A stretch of DNA of 52,965 nt from Moraxella oblonga NBRC 102422 (GCF_001598275.1 NZ_BCYQ01000017.1:1-52965), one strand, 5' to 3'; counted from the first letter of the stretch, positions 28,965 through 38,880 are shown. Program-made: numbers and translations. Notes: a model not told the origin generated them from the sequence alone.

Positions 28965-30530
28965 TCACTTCCCAAACCGCTCAATCATCTCTCCCACCAC
29001 CACTCTGTCATCAAAATCATATCGCACGCCCTTAATCTCTTGATAAGTCTCATGCCCTTTGCCCAAAATCGCCACAATATCTCTCTCGCCTGCCAGTTTG
29101 ACCGCCAGTTCAATTGCAATCTTCCTATCAGGTTCAATCTCAATTTTATAATGACTGTCGCAATCTAGACCTTCTTGCATATCTTTTAAAATCGCCAAAG
29201 GCTCTTCACTTCTAGGATTGTCCGCAGTCAAAATCACTTTATCAGCAAATTTTAGGGCAGATTTGGTCATCAAAGGTCTTTTGCCTTTGTCTCTGTCTCC
29301 CCCACAGCCAAGCACCGCAAACAGCGTCCCTGCACAATGCGTGCGTAGGCTTGATAGCACTTGCTCTACCGCATCAGGCGTGTGGGCATAGTCAACGATA
29401 AACGCCCCTTTGCTTGATGGCACTCGCTCCATACGTCCGCTCGCTCCTTTTAAGCGATTGATAATACTGGTAATTTTATCAATTTCAATACCCATTGCAA
29501 GGCTTGCCCCAATGCTTGCCAAAAGGTTTGCTACATTAAACATACCCAATAATGGGCTTTTTACCATCATTTCTCCTTGTGGGGTCATGATATACATATC
29601 CACCCCATCAAGGCTTGGGGCAATATTTTTGGCAACAATGTCTGCTTTATCATCAGTCAGGCTATAAGTCCACACGGTCAAATGAGACGCTTTTGCCCGC
29701 TCAATAAAAATAGACGAGTGTTCATCATCAAGGTTGATGATGGCATGGGTCAAATGGGGGAAAAGAGATTTGTCAAACAAACAGGCTTTGGCGTTGGCAT
29801 AATCCGCCATATCATGATGATAGTCCAGATGGTCTCGGGTGAGATTGGTAAAAATCGCAATAGATATAGGCACGCCTTGCAAACGGTTTTGGTGCAAGCC
29901 ATGCGAACTGGCTTCAATGGATAGGATTTGTACGCCTTGCTTGGCATAGTCATACAAGGCGTGTTGCAAAGCGAAGACTTCTAGGGTGGTGTGAGTGCTT
30001 GGGGTTAAATCATTTAAGCCATTTTCACCTTCCTTTTTTTCACCCAAGATACCATTGCCCGCAGTCCCCATTACTGCCACTTTTTGTCCTGCCAAGTGAG
30101 CAAATTGGGCGACAAGCTGACTAATGGTGGTTTTGCCATTGGTGCCTGTTACAGCGATGACGGTTGGCAAAGTGGTCGGATTTTGATTTTGTAAAGAAAA
30201 TTGCACAAGCTCGCCCAAATAATCTCGTATGCTTGGCACGATAAAAATCGGCGTCTCATAACCAATGATAAAATCAGCAATGGGCGACACATCAAGCTCG
30301 GACAACACAAATACCGCCTTGCCCGCCACTTGATTTAGATAGTTTTGGATTTTTTCAAAATCAGGCTCGCTTCCTTGCGGTTTTAACAAAACAAACACAT
30401 CACCGTCCGCCACCTTTCGGCTGTCAACTTGTAGGGCATTAAAAGGCAAATCACTAATGGGCAAATCTTGCAAATTGGCAAGCTCACTGGGTAAGGTGTT
30501 AAATTTGGCAAAAAGTTGGGATAAAGTCAT
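28965..30530 (-). CDS. murE: UDP-MurNAc-L-Ala-D-Glu:meso-diaminopimelate ligase
   Basis: 521-aa Mur ligase that adds meso-DAP to UDP-MurNAc-dipeptide. The P-loop is VTGTNGKTTISQL; the carbamylated-Lys region and SSHGLHQNRLQGV are present; and the DAP-specificity motif DNPR appears in ILTADNPRSEEP, so the third residue of the peptide should be meso-DAP. ATG 30530 has GGA 9 bases upstream; the ATG three codons earlier would sit directly on the RBS. It follows ftsI by 18 bases in the same operon. Confidence 0.96.
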   Translation of the reverse strand: MTLSQLFAKFNTLPSELANLQDLPISDLPFNALQVDSRKVADGDVFVLLKPQGSEPDFEKIQNYLNQVAGKAVFVLSELDVSPIADFIIGYETPIFIVPSIRDYLGELVQFSLQNQNPTTLPTVIAVTGTNGKTTISQLVAQFAHLAGQKVAVMGTAGNGILGEKKEGENGLNDLTPSTHTTLEVFALQHALYDYAKQGVQILSIEASSHGLHQNRLQGVPISIAIFTNLTRDHLDYHHDMADYANAKACLFDKSLFPHLTHAIINLDDEHSSIFIERAKASHLTVWTYSLTDDKADIVAKNIAPSLDGVDMYIMTPQGEMMVKSPLLGMFNVANLLASIGASLAMGIEIDKITSIINRLKGASGRMERVPSSKGAFIVDYAHTPDAVEQVLSSLRTHCAGTLFAVLGCGGDRDKGKRPLMTKSALKFADKVILTADNPRSEEPLAILKDMQEGLDCDSHYKIEIEPDRKIAIELAVKLAGERDIVAILGKGHETYQEIKGVRYDFDDRVVVGEMIERFGK

Positions 30531-30548
30531 CGTACACATTCCTTTTTA

Positions 30549-32564
30549 TCAATCTTTGGACAAATCAAGTGGTTTATCGTATGGTACATTGTACAGACGC
30601 AAAGTCTCTTTCATGACATTGGCAAAAACAGGGGCAGCCGTTTGCCCTGCATATTTGGCACGCTTGGGGTCTTCTACCATGATTGCCACCACAAAGCGAG
30701 GGTTTGTGGCAGGAGCAAGTCCTGCAAAGACGTTGCGGTATTTGTCTTTATAATAACCACCATGTTTATTGGTCAAACGGCTTGTTCCCGTTTTACCTGC
30801 CACATGATAACCATTGATGCTAGCATCCATTGCTGTACCACCTTGCTCGGTAACACTAATCATCATGTTAACAACACTTTGGGCATGGCTAGACTTGGCA
30901 ACTTGTATAGGCTCTAAGGCAGATTCGGATTTTACTAATCTCAACGGACGCATGACACCCCCATTACCGAGCGTGGCATAGGCTTGGGCGATTTGGGCAA
31001 GCGTAACCTGCTGACCATAACCGTACGCCAATGTCGCACGACGAGTTACGTCTTTGGCACTAGGAGTAGCAACTTTGCCTGATGCTTCGGCAGGAAAATC
31101 TAAGGCTGTTTTTTTGCCAAGACCAAACCGCCTTTGTGTCTCAGCGATTGTTTGTGGAGGCAATGCCAGTGCAATCTTGGCAGAGGCAACGTTACTAGAT
31201 TTTTGGAGCAGTTTGGCAAGCGTGATTGAGCCATAGTTGCCACTATCACGAATGCTGTATCCACCAAGCTTTATTGAGCCGGGAGAAGTATTGATAAGTG
31301 TATTGACATTGTATTTGCCAGATTCTAGGGCAGCAATGACCGTAAAGGGCTTCATCACCGAACCCGGCTCAAAGACATCAAGCACTGCACGATTACGCTC
31401 GTTTTCATTGGTGCGGTCGGATAAGTTGTTGGAGTTAAAGGACGGCCAAGACGACATCGCCAGCACATCGCCTGTCATCACGTCTACGATGATACCAGAC
31501 GTGGTCTTGGCGGATTGACGGCGACCTAATTCGGCAAGTTCTTTATACAAAATATATTGTAATCGTGAATCAATGGTGAGCTGAATATTTTGCCCAGCTA
31601 TCTTGGGTTTTAATTCTCTGATTTCGCCGATGGAGCTACGTACTGACCGCAAGGTCAAAATTTGTCCATTTTCACCAGCAAGCTGTTTTTCGTATTTAGA
31701 TTCAATCCCTGCCCTGCCCACATAGCCATCTTCATCTTGGCTAGATTGTGCCATATAACCCAAAATCTGGGCGGTTGGTTCAGGTTGTAGATAAAAACGC
31801 TGTTGTTTTTTCTCCTCGGACACACCTTTAAATTTTAGTAACGTTACCGTCTCGGCAACTTCTGGCGACACTCTGCTTAACAACACCATACGTTTAGAGC
31901 CAGCACCCCGTGGCAACACATTCTCCACCGCTTCTTTGTTGGTTACATCAACTGTACCGTCAATTTTCACCGCCTTTTCCAATGTTTCACGTGGAACATT
32001 GGATGCAACAGCCAACAGATTCAAGTCCATTTTGCGTAAAGTTTCTTTGGCGTTTTGTCTACCAACATCACTGCGGGCGGTTTTTTCTAGGCGTTTGGCT
32101 TCGTAGTAGGCTTGGGCATAATCATAAGGACTAAAAATCACGTTGGATAATGGAGCATTAGCCGCCAGTACCGCCCCATTAGTATCCAAAATCATGCCAC
32201 GAGTGGCAGGCAAGGTTTGTTTGGCAGTGATGAGTTTGTCGCCTTGTTTGATATAAAAGTCTGCATTGATGATTTGCAAATAAAACGCCCGCACAAACAA
32301 AACGCCAAACCCAATCACCATCAACGCCCAAATCCAGCGAAATCGCCCAGCGTCTTGTAGTCCACCCACAAAGGATACGCTGGGGCGAACTTTGCGTTTT
32401 GGGGCTTTTTGTTGGTTGGTTTTGTCAGTTTTTTTGCCAATACTGCCCACCTTGCCAAGTCGCTCTTTTAAGGTGTTGGTATTTTGAGTCTCTTGGGTTG
32501 GGTTTTGGTCGGTTTTTTTCTTGCGTAATGGTTTAACCACCTTACTGGCTGATGTTTTTTTCAT
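30549..32564 (-). CDS. ftsI: Peptidoglycan D,D-transpeptidase FtsI (PBP3)
   Basis: 671-aa class B penicillin-binding protein of the divisome. A long basic cytoplasmic N-terminus (1-75, KPLRKKK, KAPKRKVR) precedes a single helix (about 77-98), the pedestal domain, and the transpeptidase domain with S402-V-M-K405, SSN (456-458) and KTG (591-593). All three catalytic motifs are intact. The cytoplasmic tail is much longer than the roughly 20 residues in E. coli FtsI. Its start overlaps the ftsL stop by four bases (ATGA). Confidence 0.97.
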   Translation of the reverse strand: MKKTSASKVVKPLRKKKTDQNPTQETQNTNTLKERLGKVGSIGKKTDKTNQQKAPKRKVRPSVSFVGGLQDAGRFRWIWALMVIGFGVLFVRAFYLQIINADFYIKQGDKLITAKQTLPATRGMILDTNGAVLAANAPLSNVIFSPYDYAQAYYEAKRLEKTARSDVGRQNAKETLRKMDLNLLAVASNVPRETLEKAVKIDGTVDVTNKEAVENVLPRGAGSKRMVLLSRVSPEVAETVTLLKFKGVSEEKKQQRFYLQPEPTAQILGYMAQSSQDEDGYVGRAGIESKYEKQLAGENGQILTLRSVRSSIGEIRELKPKIAGQNIQLTIDSRLQYILYKELAELGRRQSAKTTSGIIVDVMTGDVLAMSSWPSFNSNNLSDRTNENERNRAVLDVFEPGSVMKPFTVIAALESGKYNVNTLINTSPGSIKLGGYSIRDSGNYGSITLAKLLQKSSNVASAKIALALPPQTIAETQRRFGLGKKTALDFPAEASGKVATPSAKDVTRRATLAYGYGQQVTLAQIAQAYATLGNGGVMRPLRLVKSESALEPIQVAKSSHAQSVVNMMISVTEQGGTAMDASINGYHVAGKTGTSRLTNKHGGYYKDKYRNVFAGLAPATNPRFVVAIMVEDPKRAKYAGQTAAPVFANVMKETLRLYNVPYDKPLDLSKD

Positions 32565-32923
32565 GGCTGAATCTCCGTACCCATGTAGGTGGGAGAGATA
32601 ATTTTTTTGTGATGATTGCTTGGAAAAAACATACCCAATTCATCAACTGCACGTTTGGCAACTTGGGGCGTGGCACTAAACGTCTGCTGTTCAATGAGCA
32701 GTCGCTCTTGCTCAATTTGCATGGTTGCCAAATCTCTTTTTAAAATCTGCAAGGTGCGATAGGTCTCGTGACGCTCTTGGGTCTGGCGTGACACTGCCAC
32801 CGATGTCGCCAAAATACAAATAACAACCACCAGCAAAATCAAACGATAAATCGCCACCGGCCCTACGCTATGAACAGGCTTTTCTTGTAATTCTAAAATA
32901 GGACGGTTTCGCTTTTGGCTCAT
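32561..32923 (-). CDS. ftsL: Cell division protein FtsL
   Basis: 120-aa bitopic protein. A basic cytoplasmic N-terminus (MSQKRNRP) is followed by one helix (about 23-44) and a periplasmic coiled-coil segment (about 50-82). It would complex with FtsB and FtsQ at the septum. ATG 32923 is chosen because the longer frame to 33103 runs back through rsmH and has no FtsL similarity. Position between rsmH and ftsI supports the call. Confidence 0.88.
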   Translation of the reverse strand: MSQKRNRPILELQEKPVHSVGPVAIYRLILLVVVICILATSVAVSRQTQERHETYRTLQILKRDLATMQIEQERLLIEQQTFSATPQVAKRAVDELGMFFPSNHHKKIISPTYMGTEIQP

Positions 32924-32942
32924 TGTATCTTGTCTTAAAGGT

Positions 32943-33911
32943 TTATGGATTAAACGGTACATCACTACGCTTCGCCCCACGCAAATAGGCACTTCTGGCT
33001 CGTGGATTGGTTTTGATTTCATCATCGCTAGGGGCAATGCGATAAGGTTTGTCAAAGTATTTTGGGCGTTTTGGAGCAAAGAGCAACACATCATCGCCTT
33101 CATATTTGCCCTTACTATGATTGTTTAAAAACTGTTTGATGATACGGTCTTCTAGTGAATGAAAGCTAATCACCGCAAGCTGTCCGCCCGCCTTTAACAC
33201 CCCCAATGTTTGACACAAAAAATCTTTGACATCAGACAGTTCGTTGTTGATAAAAATCCGCATCGCCTGAAAGCTCTGAGTTGCAGGGTGTTTGCCTTTT
33301 TGCCAAGCGGGGTGAGCTTGCTTGATGGTTTCTGCCAACGCCAAAGTAGAATCATAACTTTCCATCGCCTTAATCGCTTTGGCAATCCTACGACTATGAC
33401 GTTCTTCGCCATACTCATATAGGACATTAGCAAGCGTTTCTTCATCCACCACTTTTAGCCACTGCCCCACACTTTGCCCACGACTGGTATCCATACGCAT
33501 ATCCACCGCCCCATCTCGCATAAAACTAAACCCACGAGAACCATCATCAAGCTGAGGGCTAGACACTCCCAAATCTGCCATGATGCCATCAACTTGACTG
33601 ATATTTAGTTTTGATAAACATTCTGTTAAGTTGCAAAAACTATCATGCACCACACGCACACGATGGTCAGTACTGGCAAGCTCATGAGCAACCGCTATCG
33701 CTTGCGGGTCTTTGTCAAAGACAATAAGCATACTATCGTTGCTCAAACATTCAAGTAGCAAACGACTATGACCCCCCCGCCCAAAGGTTGCGTCCACATA
33801 CACGCCTGATTTGGGAGACATTTGGGACAAATCAGCCACCCCAAGTACGCTGGCAACCGTTTGGGTCAAAAGTACCGTTTGATGTTGGAATTGGGTAGCT
33901 GTATCAGTCAT
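32943..33911 (-). CDS. rsmH: 16S rRNA (cytosine-1402-N4)-methyltransferase
   Basis: 322 aa SAM-dependent methyltransferase (MraW). Motif I lies in YVDATFGRGGHSRLLLE, with DLGVSSPQLDDGSRGFSF, RIFINNEL and SFHSLEDRIIKQFLNNHSKG as family blocks. It methylates C1402 in the ribosomal P site. It is the first gene of the division block; mraZ, which usually precedes it, is absent from the 93-base gap, where the upstream neighbour is an FKBP gene with its own terminator. Confidence 0.97.
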   Translation of the reverse strand: MTDTATQFQHQTVLLTQTVASVLGVADLSQMSPKSGVYVDATFGRGGHSRLLLECLSNDSMLIVFDKDPQAIAVAHELASTDHRVRVVHDSFCNLTECLSKLNISQVDGIMADLGVSSPQLDDGSRGFSFMRDGAVDMRMDTSRGQSVGQWLKVVDEETLANVLYEYGEERHSRRIAKAIKAMESYDSTLALAETIKQAHPAWQKGKHPATQSFQAMRIFINNELSDVKDFLCQTLGVLKAGGQLAVISFHSLEDRIIKQFLNNHSKGKYEGDDVLLFAPKRPKYFDKPYRIAPSDDEIKTNPRARSAYLRGAKRSDVPFNP

Positions 33912-33937
33912 ATCTCTTTTTAATCAAATAAGCGACA

Positions 33938-33966
33938 AAAACCAAGTGTTACACGCACTTGGTTTT
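33938..33966 (-). terminator. Terminator after the FKBP-type isomerase gene
   Basis: On the minus strand AAAACCAAGTG (33966-33956) pairs with CACTTGGTTTT (33948-33938) over a 7-base loop, followed by TG. It insulates the division block from the upstream gene and lies 27 bases before the rsmH start. Confidence 0.8.
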
Positions 33967-34004
33967 GACGAGTGATGAGTGCTGTCGCACCCATCAGCGT
34001 GTGG

Positions 34005-34865
34005 TTATTTTTTAACTTCTTTGGATTGGGCTTGTTCAGGTTTGGCTTGTTGAGCCTCCATCTGCTTCATGACTTCTGCCATCTGAGCTTCGGCTTTGGC
34101 TTTGGCTTCTGCGATGGCTTTTTTGGCAGTTTCTTCGTCCAACAGTTCAACAGTAAACGTCAATACACTGTTAGGCTCAATCACAGGGTTGCCTGCTTCG
34201 CCATACGCCAAATCGGACGGAATGTAAAACTCATACTTACTGCCCGCTGGCATCAGTTGCAAACCTTCTGTCCAACCTTTGATAACTTCATTGAGTTTAA
34301 ACTGGGCAGGCTCACCATGTTTATAAGAGCTATCAAACACTTCGCCATTTAGGAGCTTACCTTCATAATGAACCGCCACAATGTCAGTCGCCTTTGGATT
34401 AGGACCAGTACCTTGAGTGATGATTTTGTATTGTAGTCCAGATGGCGTGGTTTTCACCCCTTCTTTTTTGGCGTTTTCGGCTAAGAATTTCTCGCCTTCT
34501 TCTTTGTTTTTCTTGGCTTTCTCTTCAATTTCTTTGACGATTTGTTCTTCACGTTTCTTTTGGTAATCGGTCAGAACTTTTTTCATTTCATCTTCGGTCA
34601 ATGCACGCTTGGACTCATCGCCACTATAACCATCTCTAAATCCTTTTTCAAAGGCTTTTACGTCCAAATCAGGCACTTCTTGTTTGTTGCCACTTGCCAT
34701 TAGATAACCCAAACTATAACCCACTTGTTCTAGCTCTGGACTTTTATTGGTGATGGTGGTGCTAGAGCTTGATTTGCTTTCACTTTTGCCGTCATTATTA
34801 CAGCCTGTCAAAGCCACAATTGATGCCATGAGTGCGGTCAATAAAAATGTGCTACGTTTTGCCAT
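34005..34865 (-). CDS. fkpA: FKBP-type peptidyl-prolyl isomerase lipoprotein (FkpA/Mip-like)
   Basis: 286 aa. The lipoprotein signal ends at LTGC (Cys22). A helical N-terminal dimerisation domain (about 40-145) with an [20 protein letters not shown] coiled segment precedes the FKBP domain (about 150-245; [55 protein letters not shown]). An Ala/Lys/Gln-rich tail of about 40 residues follows, longer than usual. It would assist folding of envelope proteins, or act like Mip in host interaction. Confidence 0.92.
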   Translation of the reverse strand: MAKRSTFLLTALMASIVALTGCNNDGKSESKSSSSTTITNKSPELEQVGYSLGYLMASGNKQEVPDLDVKAFEKGFRDGYSGDESKRALTEDEMKKVLTDYQKKREEQIVKEIEEKAKKNKEEGEKFLAENAKKEGVKTTPSGLQYKIITQGTGPNPKATDIVAVHYEGKLLNGEVFDSSYKHGEPAQFKLNEVIKGWTEGLQLMPAGSKYEFYIPSDLAYGEAGNPVIEPNSVLTFTVELLDEETAKKAIAEAKAKAEAQMAEVMKQMEAQQAKPEQAQSKEVKK

Positions 34866-34900
34866 GATTTTTCCAATATTTCAATAAAAAAAGACAACAT

Positions 34901-34909
34901 ATAATAGCA
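34901..34909 (-). promoter_or_regulatory. Possible extended -10 promoter for fkpA
   Basis: On the minus strand TGCTATTAT fits the TGn-TATAAT extended -10 pattern with one mismatch, about 35 bases before the fkpA ATG. Confidence 0.35.
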
Positions 34910-35090
34910 AAATTTTAACAAATATGCCATGACAAACGCCAAAAAAACTTTTAAAATCCTAACACTTGGGTACAAAAATTGTTACCAAAACCAACTAAAA
35001 TCCAATTTAGCCAATCTTAATGATTTTGTTTTGCAACTTTACATTTTAATACCAATGTCTTAGCATGGTGTTTTTAACAGGTAAATAATT

Positions 35091-35900
35091 ATGCCCGAAT
35101 TGCCCGAAGTCCAAACCACCAAATTAAGCCTATCGCCCCTACTTGGCAAAACCATCAATGACATTTACCTATCAGGGTATCGTCTGCGTGAACCTATCCC
35201 AAACGATTTAGATCAATTGGTGGGGGCGACATTAAATGATGTAACTCGCCGTGCTAAGTATTTGATTTTATTTTTTAAAAATGGCGATGATACCCTAGAA
35301 CTGCTCATTCATCTGGGTATGTCAGGCAGTTTACAACAGCATATAGGCATGACACCACGCAAACATGACCACGTCATTTTTGGCTTTGATGACATAAGAC
35401 TGCATTATCATGACCCCAGACGTTTTGGTATGGTAATGTGGGCTGATGATGCTAGGCGATATTTGGACAAACTGGGGGTTGAGCCACTAGATGAGGTATT
35501 TGACGTGGATTATCTTGCCAGTTTTGCCAAAAAAACTCACAAACCCATAAAAACACTCATCATGGAGCAGTCGGTGGTGGTTGGCGTGGGCAACATTTAT
35601 GCTGTTGAAAGCCTATTTATGTCAGGCATACACCCTGCTACCCCCGCCTGCACCATAAGCCACGATAAACTGGCAAAATTAGTACTCAACATCAAAACCA
35701 TACTAGCACGCTCCATAGAACAAGGTGGTTCTAGCCTCAAAGATTTTACTGTCGGGGCAGGCAAAACAGGCTATTTTCAGCAAACATTGCTGGTTTATGG
35801 GCGTGCAGGCGAGTCTTGCACCAAATGCACTCACCCACTTGAAAACACAAAAATTGGTGGGCGAGCCAGTGTTTATTGCCCTATTTGTCAGCCTCTGTAA
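35091..35900 (+). CDS. mutM: Formamidopyrimidine-DNA glycosylase
   Basis: 269 aa, the usual length. The catalytic Pro2-Glu3 lies in MPELPEV; RRAKYL holds the conserved Lys; HLGMSGSL and the YHDPRRFG block follow. The helix-two-turn-helix region reads VVGVGNIYAVESLF, and the C-terminal zinc finger is CTKC...CPIC. It excises 8-oxoguanine and Fapy lesions. The gene is monocistronic and ends at a strong terminator. Confidence 0.97.
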   Translation: MPELPEVQTTKLSLSPLLGKTINDIYLSGYRLREPIPNDLDQLVGATLNDVTRRAKYLILFFKNGDDTLELLIHLGMSGSLQQHIGMTPRKHDHVIFGFDDIRLHYHDPRRFGMVMWADDARRYLDKLGVEPLDEVFDVDYLASFAKKTHKPIKTLIMEQSVVVGVGNIYAVESLFMSGIHPATPACTISHDKLAKLVLNIKTILARSIEQGGSSLKDFTVGAGKTGYFQQTLLVYGRAGESCTKCTHPLENTKIGGRASVYCPICQPL

Positions 35901-35905
35901 AAAAG

Positions 35906-35931
35906 AAAAAGGACGTTTTTACGTCCTTTTT
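35906..35931 (+). terminator. Terminator after mutM
   Basis: AAAAAGGACGT (35906-35916) pairs perfectly with ACGTCCTTTTT (35921-35931), with a TTTT loop and a further T. It is also usable on the minus strand by the converging L36 gene. Confidence 0.92.
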
Positions 35932-35947
35932 TCTCATCGCTCTAACA

Positions 35948-36088
35948 TTATTTGCGTTTTTTACCGCCCTGCACCGCTTTAAAGCGTGGGTTGGATTTAC
36001 AAATCACAAAGGTACGACCACGACGGCGAACCACTTGGCAATCTTCGTGGCGAGTTTTGGCGGATTTGAGTGAAGATAATACTTGCAT
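35948..36088 (-). CDS. ykgO: 50S ribosomal protein L36, zinc-free (type B) form
   Basis: 46 aa, from [20 protein letters not shown] to VQGGKKRK, with an [18 protein letters not shown] core. The four-ligand zinc ribbon of ordinary RpmJ is missing (only two Cys, 17 and 30), which marks the C-minus, YkgO-like paralogue that can replace zinc-bound L36. ATGGAG lies 7-12 bases upstream. In many bacteria this form is under Zur control; no Zur box was identified by eye in the 151-base upstream gap. Confidence 0.92.
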   Translation of the reverse strand: MQVLSSLKSAKTRHEDCQVVRRRGRTFVICKSNPRFKAVQGGKKRK

Positions 36089-36239
36089 GATGATACTCCA
36101 TAATTAGTGATAATTTTATTATACTATAACATTTCTTTTTTACAAGGGGATTTGGTGATTTTTTCACCAAAAAACTCTTTTTTAAGGCAAATTATGGTAC
36201 AATCATCTGTACAATGTCATCAATTTTAAGGACAAAACC

Positions 36240-36863
36240 ATGTTTAAAAATTTCGCCGCCGATGCTTTGGGCTTATCCGACATCGGCAAAATCATACCAC
36301 CCAGTCAGTTCAACCAAACCGACATTGATGATTATGTTTTTCATGAAGACGGTGAAAAAATCTATTTTGTCATCAAATCCAAAATGGATGAGTACTGTTT
36401 TACCAACACCGCTTTTATTCACTTAGACGGTCAATCCGCCACCAGCAAAAAACGTACACTCAACCGCTATCCTTATCGCCATTTTGCCCCAAGCCATGTC
36501 CGCATTGAAACGGCAGGTACGATAGATTTGGACGTAGAACTTAAATTTAATGTGGGTGGTTTGGCGTTTAGCATTGATATTGACAAACAACAAATTGAGG
36601 GTGTGCGTGATATATACAAAGCACTGACAGCCATCGCTGACAAATGTGCATACATCAAAGAACGTGAAATGATTTTGAACAAATCATTTGACAGCATTAC
36701 TCAAATGTTTGCCTTAAAAGATATGCCAGAGACGGTAATTTTAAATTTGCCAGACATCATCAACCAAACCGTACAGCAGGTTGAACTAGGCTATCACGAC
36801 AGATTAACAAGCATTCGCCAATACGATTTTGGGGCGGTGTTTGAACATTATTTGCGGGCATAA
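36240..36863 (+). CDS. YvbH-like bacterial PH-domain protein
   Basis: 207 aa. The first ~125 residues (FAADALGLSDIGKIIPP; DYVFHEDGEKIYFVIKSK; DEYCFTNTAFIHLDG; SKKRTLNRYPY) match the bacterial pleckstrin-homology family represented by B. subtilis YvbH. The C-terminal ~80 residues are helical. The protein is soluble and of unknown function. It is a single gene, convergent with a membrane protein whose stop lies 3 bases away. Confidence 0.85.
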   Translation: MFKNFAADALGLSDIGKIIPPSQFNQTDIDDYVFHEDGEKIYFVIKSKMDEYCFTNTAFIHLDGQSATSKKRTLNRYPYRHFAPSHVRIETAGTIDLDVELKFNVGGLAFSIDIDKQQIEGVRDIYKALTAIADKCAYIKEREMILNKSFDSITQMFALKDMPETVILNLPDIINQTVQQVELGYHDRLTSIRQYDFGAVFEHYLRA

Positions 36864-36866
36864 TGT

Positions 36867-37505
36867 TCAATCGGATTTGGGCTGATGTTTGGCGGTACGG
36901 CGATGACGTATCGCCATCAATATCACCAGCAGTTGATTGAAAAAGAAAAATACCCCCATTTGCATATAAGATTGGCGACTGAGTTTTGGGTGAATCAAAT
37001 CATTTCTAATGTCCACATCGCTGGATAAAATTCTAAGGCTTTTGGCAAAATGACCAATGGCAACATCAATCACGCCACATTTTTCTAATACCAGCACCAA
37101 TAATGGATTAAAGATGAGCAAGAAAAATAAAGACACCTGATAGCTCATCAATAAAGTCCAAGTAAAGTTTTTGTTATTGATGAAAGTTTTGTCAAACCAC
37201 AATAACATCAATACGACATTGACAACAATAGCAGTATTTAATAAGTACTGACTATAAAACTCTGAAAATTTAGAGCCATAATGACTATAAAATTCAAAAA
37301 AGTTATGGCTAATGGTCGCCACTGACAAATACATCACACTACTGACAACAACAGCAATGACAAAGCCTAACCCCACGCCCACCAAACCTGCTTTGTTCAT
37401 TTTGACATGGTCAATGGCAAACCAAATCGCCATGAGTGGCGTTAAAAAACCAATGATACCAATAAAATGAACCAACGCCACCAATATCGTCAATAATTCA
37501 AACAT
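36867..37505 (-). CDS. Multispanning membrane protein of unknown function
   Basis: 212 aa with about five hydrophobic helices (about 5-32, 40-65, 86-104, 116-140, 183-200) and a basic C-terminus (RHRRTAKHQPKSD). A soluble loop at about 145-180 carries SSDVDIRNDLIHPKLSRQS. No family recognised. It is tail-to-tail with the PH-domain gene and shows no shared terminator in the 3-base gap. Confidence 0.65.
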   Translation of the reverse strand: MFELLTILVALVHFIGIIGFLTPLMAIWFAIDHVKMNKAGLVGVGLGFVIAVVVSSVMYLSVATISHNFFEFYSHYGSKFSEFYSQYLLNTAIVVNVVLMLLWFDKTFINNKNFTWTLLMSYQVSLFFLLIFNPLLVLVLEKCGVIDVAIGHFAKSLRILSSDVDIRNDLIHPKLSRQSYMQMGVFFFFNQLLVILMAIRHRRTAKHQPKSD

Positions 37506-37600
37506 CGCTCAATTCCCATGATTTTTGAGCATTTTAAGAATCAATGATGAATTTTTGATGAAAGTTTGATGAATTTTTTGTGAAAAATAAATTCAAAAAA

Positions 37601-37623
37601 ATCCCCAAAATGATTTTGGGGAT
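37601..37623 (-). terminator. Terminator after def
   Basis: On the minus strand ATCCCCAAAA (37623-37614) pairs perfectly with TTTTGGGGAT (37610-37601) over 3 bases and runs into TTTTTT. It lies 14 bases past the def stop. Confidence 0.92.
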
Positions 37624-37637
37624 TTTGGGAAATGATT

Positions 37638-38150
37638 TTAGCCTTTTTTGGCAACGACTTTACGCACTTTATCACGGGCTCTATCTTGCTTTAAGCGAGA
37701 TAAATAATCCACAAACAGTACGCCATTGAGATGATCAAGCTCATGCTGGATACACACCGCCAACAGCCCATCTGCCTCAATCGTAAATGCCTGACCATCT
37801 GCGTCTAACGCCTCAATCCGCACCCGAGCAGGTCTCATAATCTCATCATACACCTCAGGGATAGACAGACAGCCTTCTTTGTAGGGACATCGCTCATCGG
37901 TGAGTGGTGTTACGACAGGGTTGATAAACACCTGTGGGCGTGGCTCTTCGTTTTCACCTGCCAAATCCATCACCACCACACGCACGTGTCTATCCACCTG
38001 CGTGGCAGCCAATCCGATACCTTTGGCATCATACATGGTATCAAACATATCAGCGATGAGTGTCTGTAAATCATCATCAAATACACTCACTTCTTTGGCA
38101 ATCGTCCGTAGGCGTGGATCAGGATAATGTAAAATGGGTAATAGTGCCAT
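37638..38150 (-). CDS. def: Peptide deformylase
   Basis: 170-aa metalloenzyme that removes the formyl group from nascent proteins. All three motifs are present: [17 protein letters not shown] (metal Cys) and QHELDHLNG (two metal His plus catalytic Glu). ATG 38150 gives the canonical [15 protein letters not shown] start. A good promoter lies 27-55 bases upstream. The usual partner fmt is not next to it here. Confidence 0.97.
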   Translation of the reverse strand: MALLPILHYPDPRLRTIAKEVSVFDDDLQTLIADMFDTMYDAKGIGLAATQVDRHVRVVVMDLAGENEEPRPQVFINPVVTPLTDERCPYKEGCLSIPEVYDEIMRPARVRIEALDADGQAFTIEADGLLAVCIQHELDHLNGVLFVDYLSRLKQDRARDKVRKVVAKKG

Positions 38151-38176
38151 GAGTTTGTCCAAAAATTTAAAATTGT

Positions 38177-38205
38177 ATTATAAAACAATTTGCCCAACTT
38201 CTCAA
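38177..38205 (-). promoter_or_regulatory. Sigma-70-type promoter of def
   Basis: On the minus strand TTGAGA (38205-38200) and a perfect TATAAT (38182-38177) are 17 bases apart, with the -10 27 bases before the def ATG. Confidence 0.7.
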
Positions 38206-38280
38206 AAATTCCCTAAAAATTTCTCCACATTTTGACAAAATTGTGTAGAATAAATCTTTTTAGCCATGCAAGGAAAACTC

Positions 38281-38871
38281 ATGACACGCACCGCAAAGAT
38301 TACCAGAAATACCGCCGAAACCCAAATCACCCTAAGCCTAAACATCGATGGTACAGGCGTGAGCAAGCTAGATACTGGCGTACCTTTTTTAGATCACATG
38401 CTTGAACAAATCGCACGACATGGATTGTTTGACCTAGAAATCAAATGCACGGGCGATACGCACATTGACGATCATCACAGCGTTGAGGACATCGGCATTG
38501 CACTGGGTCAAGCTCTAAAACAGGCCTTAGGCGACAAAAAAGGCATTCGCCGTTATGGACATTTTTACGCACCGCTTGATGAGAGTCTAAGTCGTGTGGT
38601 GGTGGACATTTCAGGCAGACCAGGCTTGCACATGGACATACCTTTTACACGTGCTTATGTTGGCAAGTTGGACGTGGATTTGTTCAGTGAGTTTTTTTAT
38701 GGATTGGTCAATCACGCCATGATTACCTTGCACATTGACAACCTAAAAGGCAAAAACAGCCATCATCAGATAGAAAGCGTCTTTAAAGCCCTAGCTCGTG
38801 CCTTACGCATGGCGTGCGAATATGATGAACGAGCAGGCGGACGACTACCTTCCACCAAAGAGATGTTATAA
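38281..38871 (+). CDS. hisB: Imidazoleglycerol-phosphate dehydratase
   Basis: 196-aa single-domain HisB, lacking the phosphatase domain fused in E. coli. The metal-binding His clusters are [29 protein letters not shown] and [14 protein letters not shown]. It makes imidazole-acetol phosphate in histidine synthesis. AAGGAAAA lies upstream of ATG 38281. hisH follows after 9 bases, forming a two-gene unit. Confidence 0.97.
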   Translation: MTRTAKITRNTAETQITLSLNIDGTGVSKLDTGVPFLDHMLEQIARHGLFDLEIKCTGDTHIDDHHSVEDIGIALGQALKQALGDKKGIRRYGHFYAPLDESLSRVVVDISGRPGLHMDIPFTRAYVGKLDVDLFSEFFYGLVNHAMITLHIDNLKGKNSHHQIESVFKALARALRMACEYDERAGGRLPSTKEML

Positions 38872-38880
38872 GGATAATTT

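Noticed and set aside
32924-33103. Extended N-terminus of FtsL reading through rsmH
   Set aside because: The extra 60 residues overlap rsmH coding sequence and do not resemble FtsL.
38140-38162. Earlier def start at 38162
   Set aside because: It adds MDKL before the canonical [11 protein letters not shown] start; the downstream ATG fits the family better.
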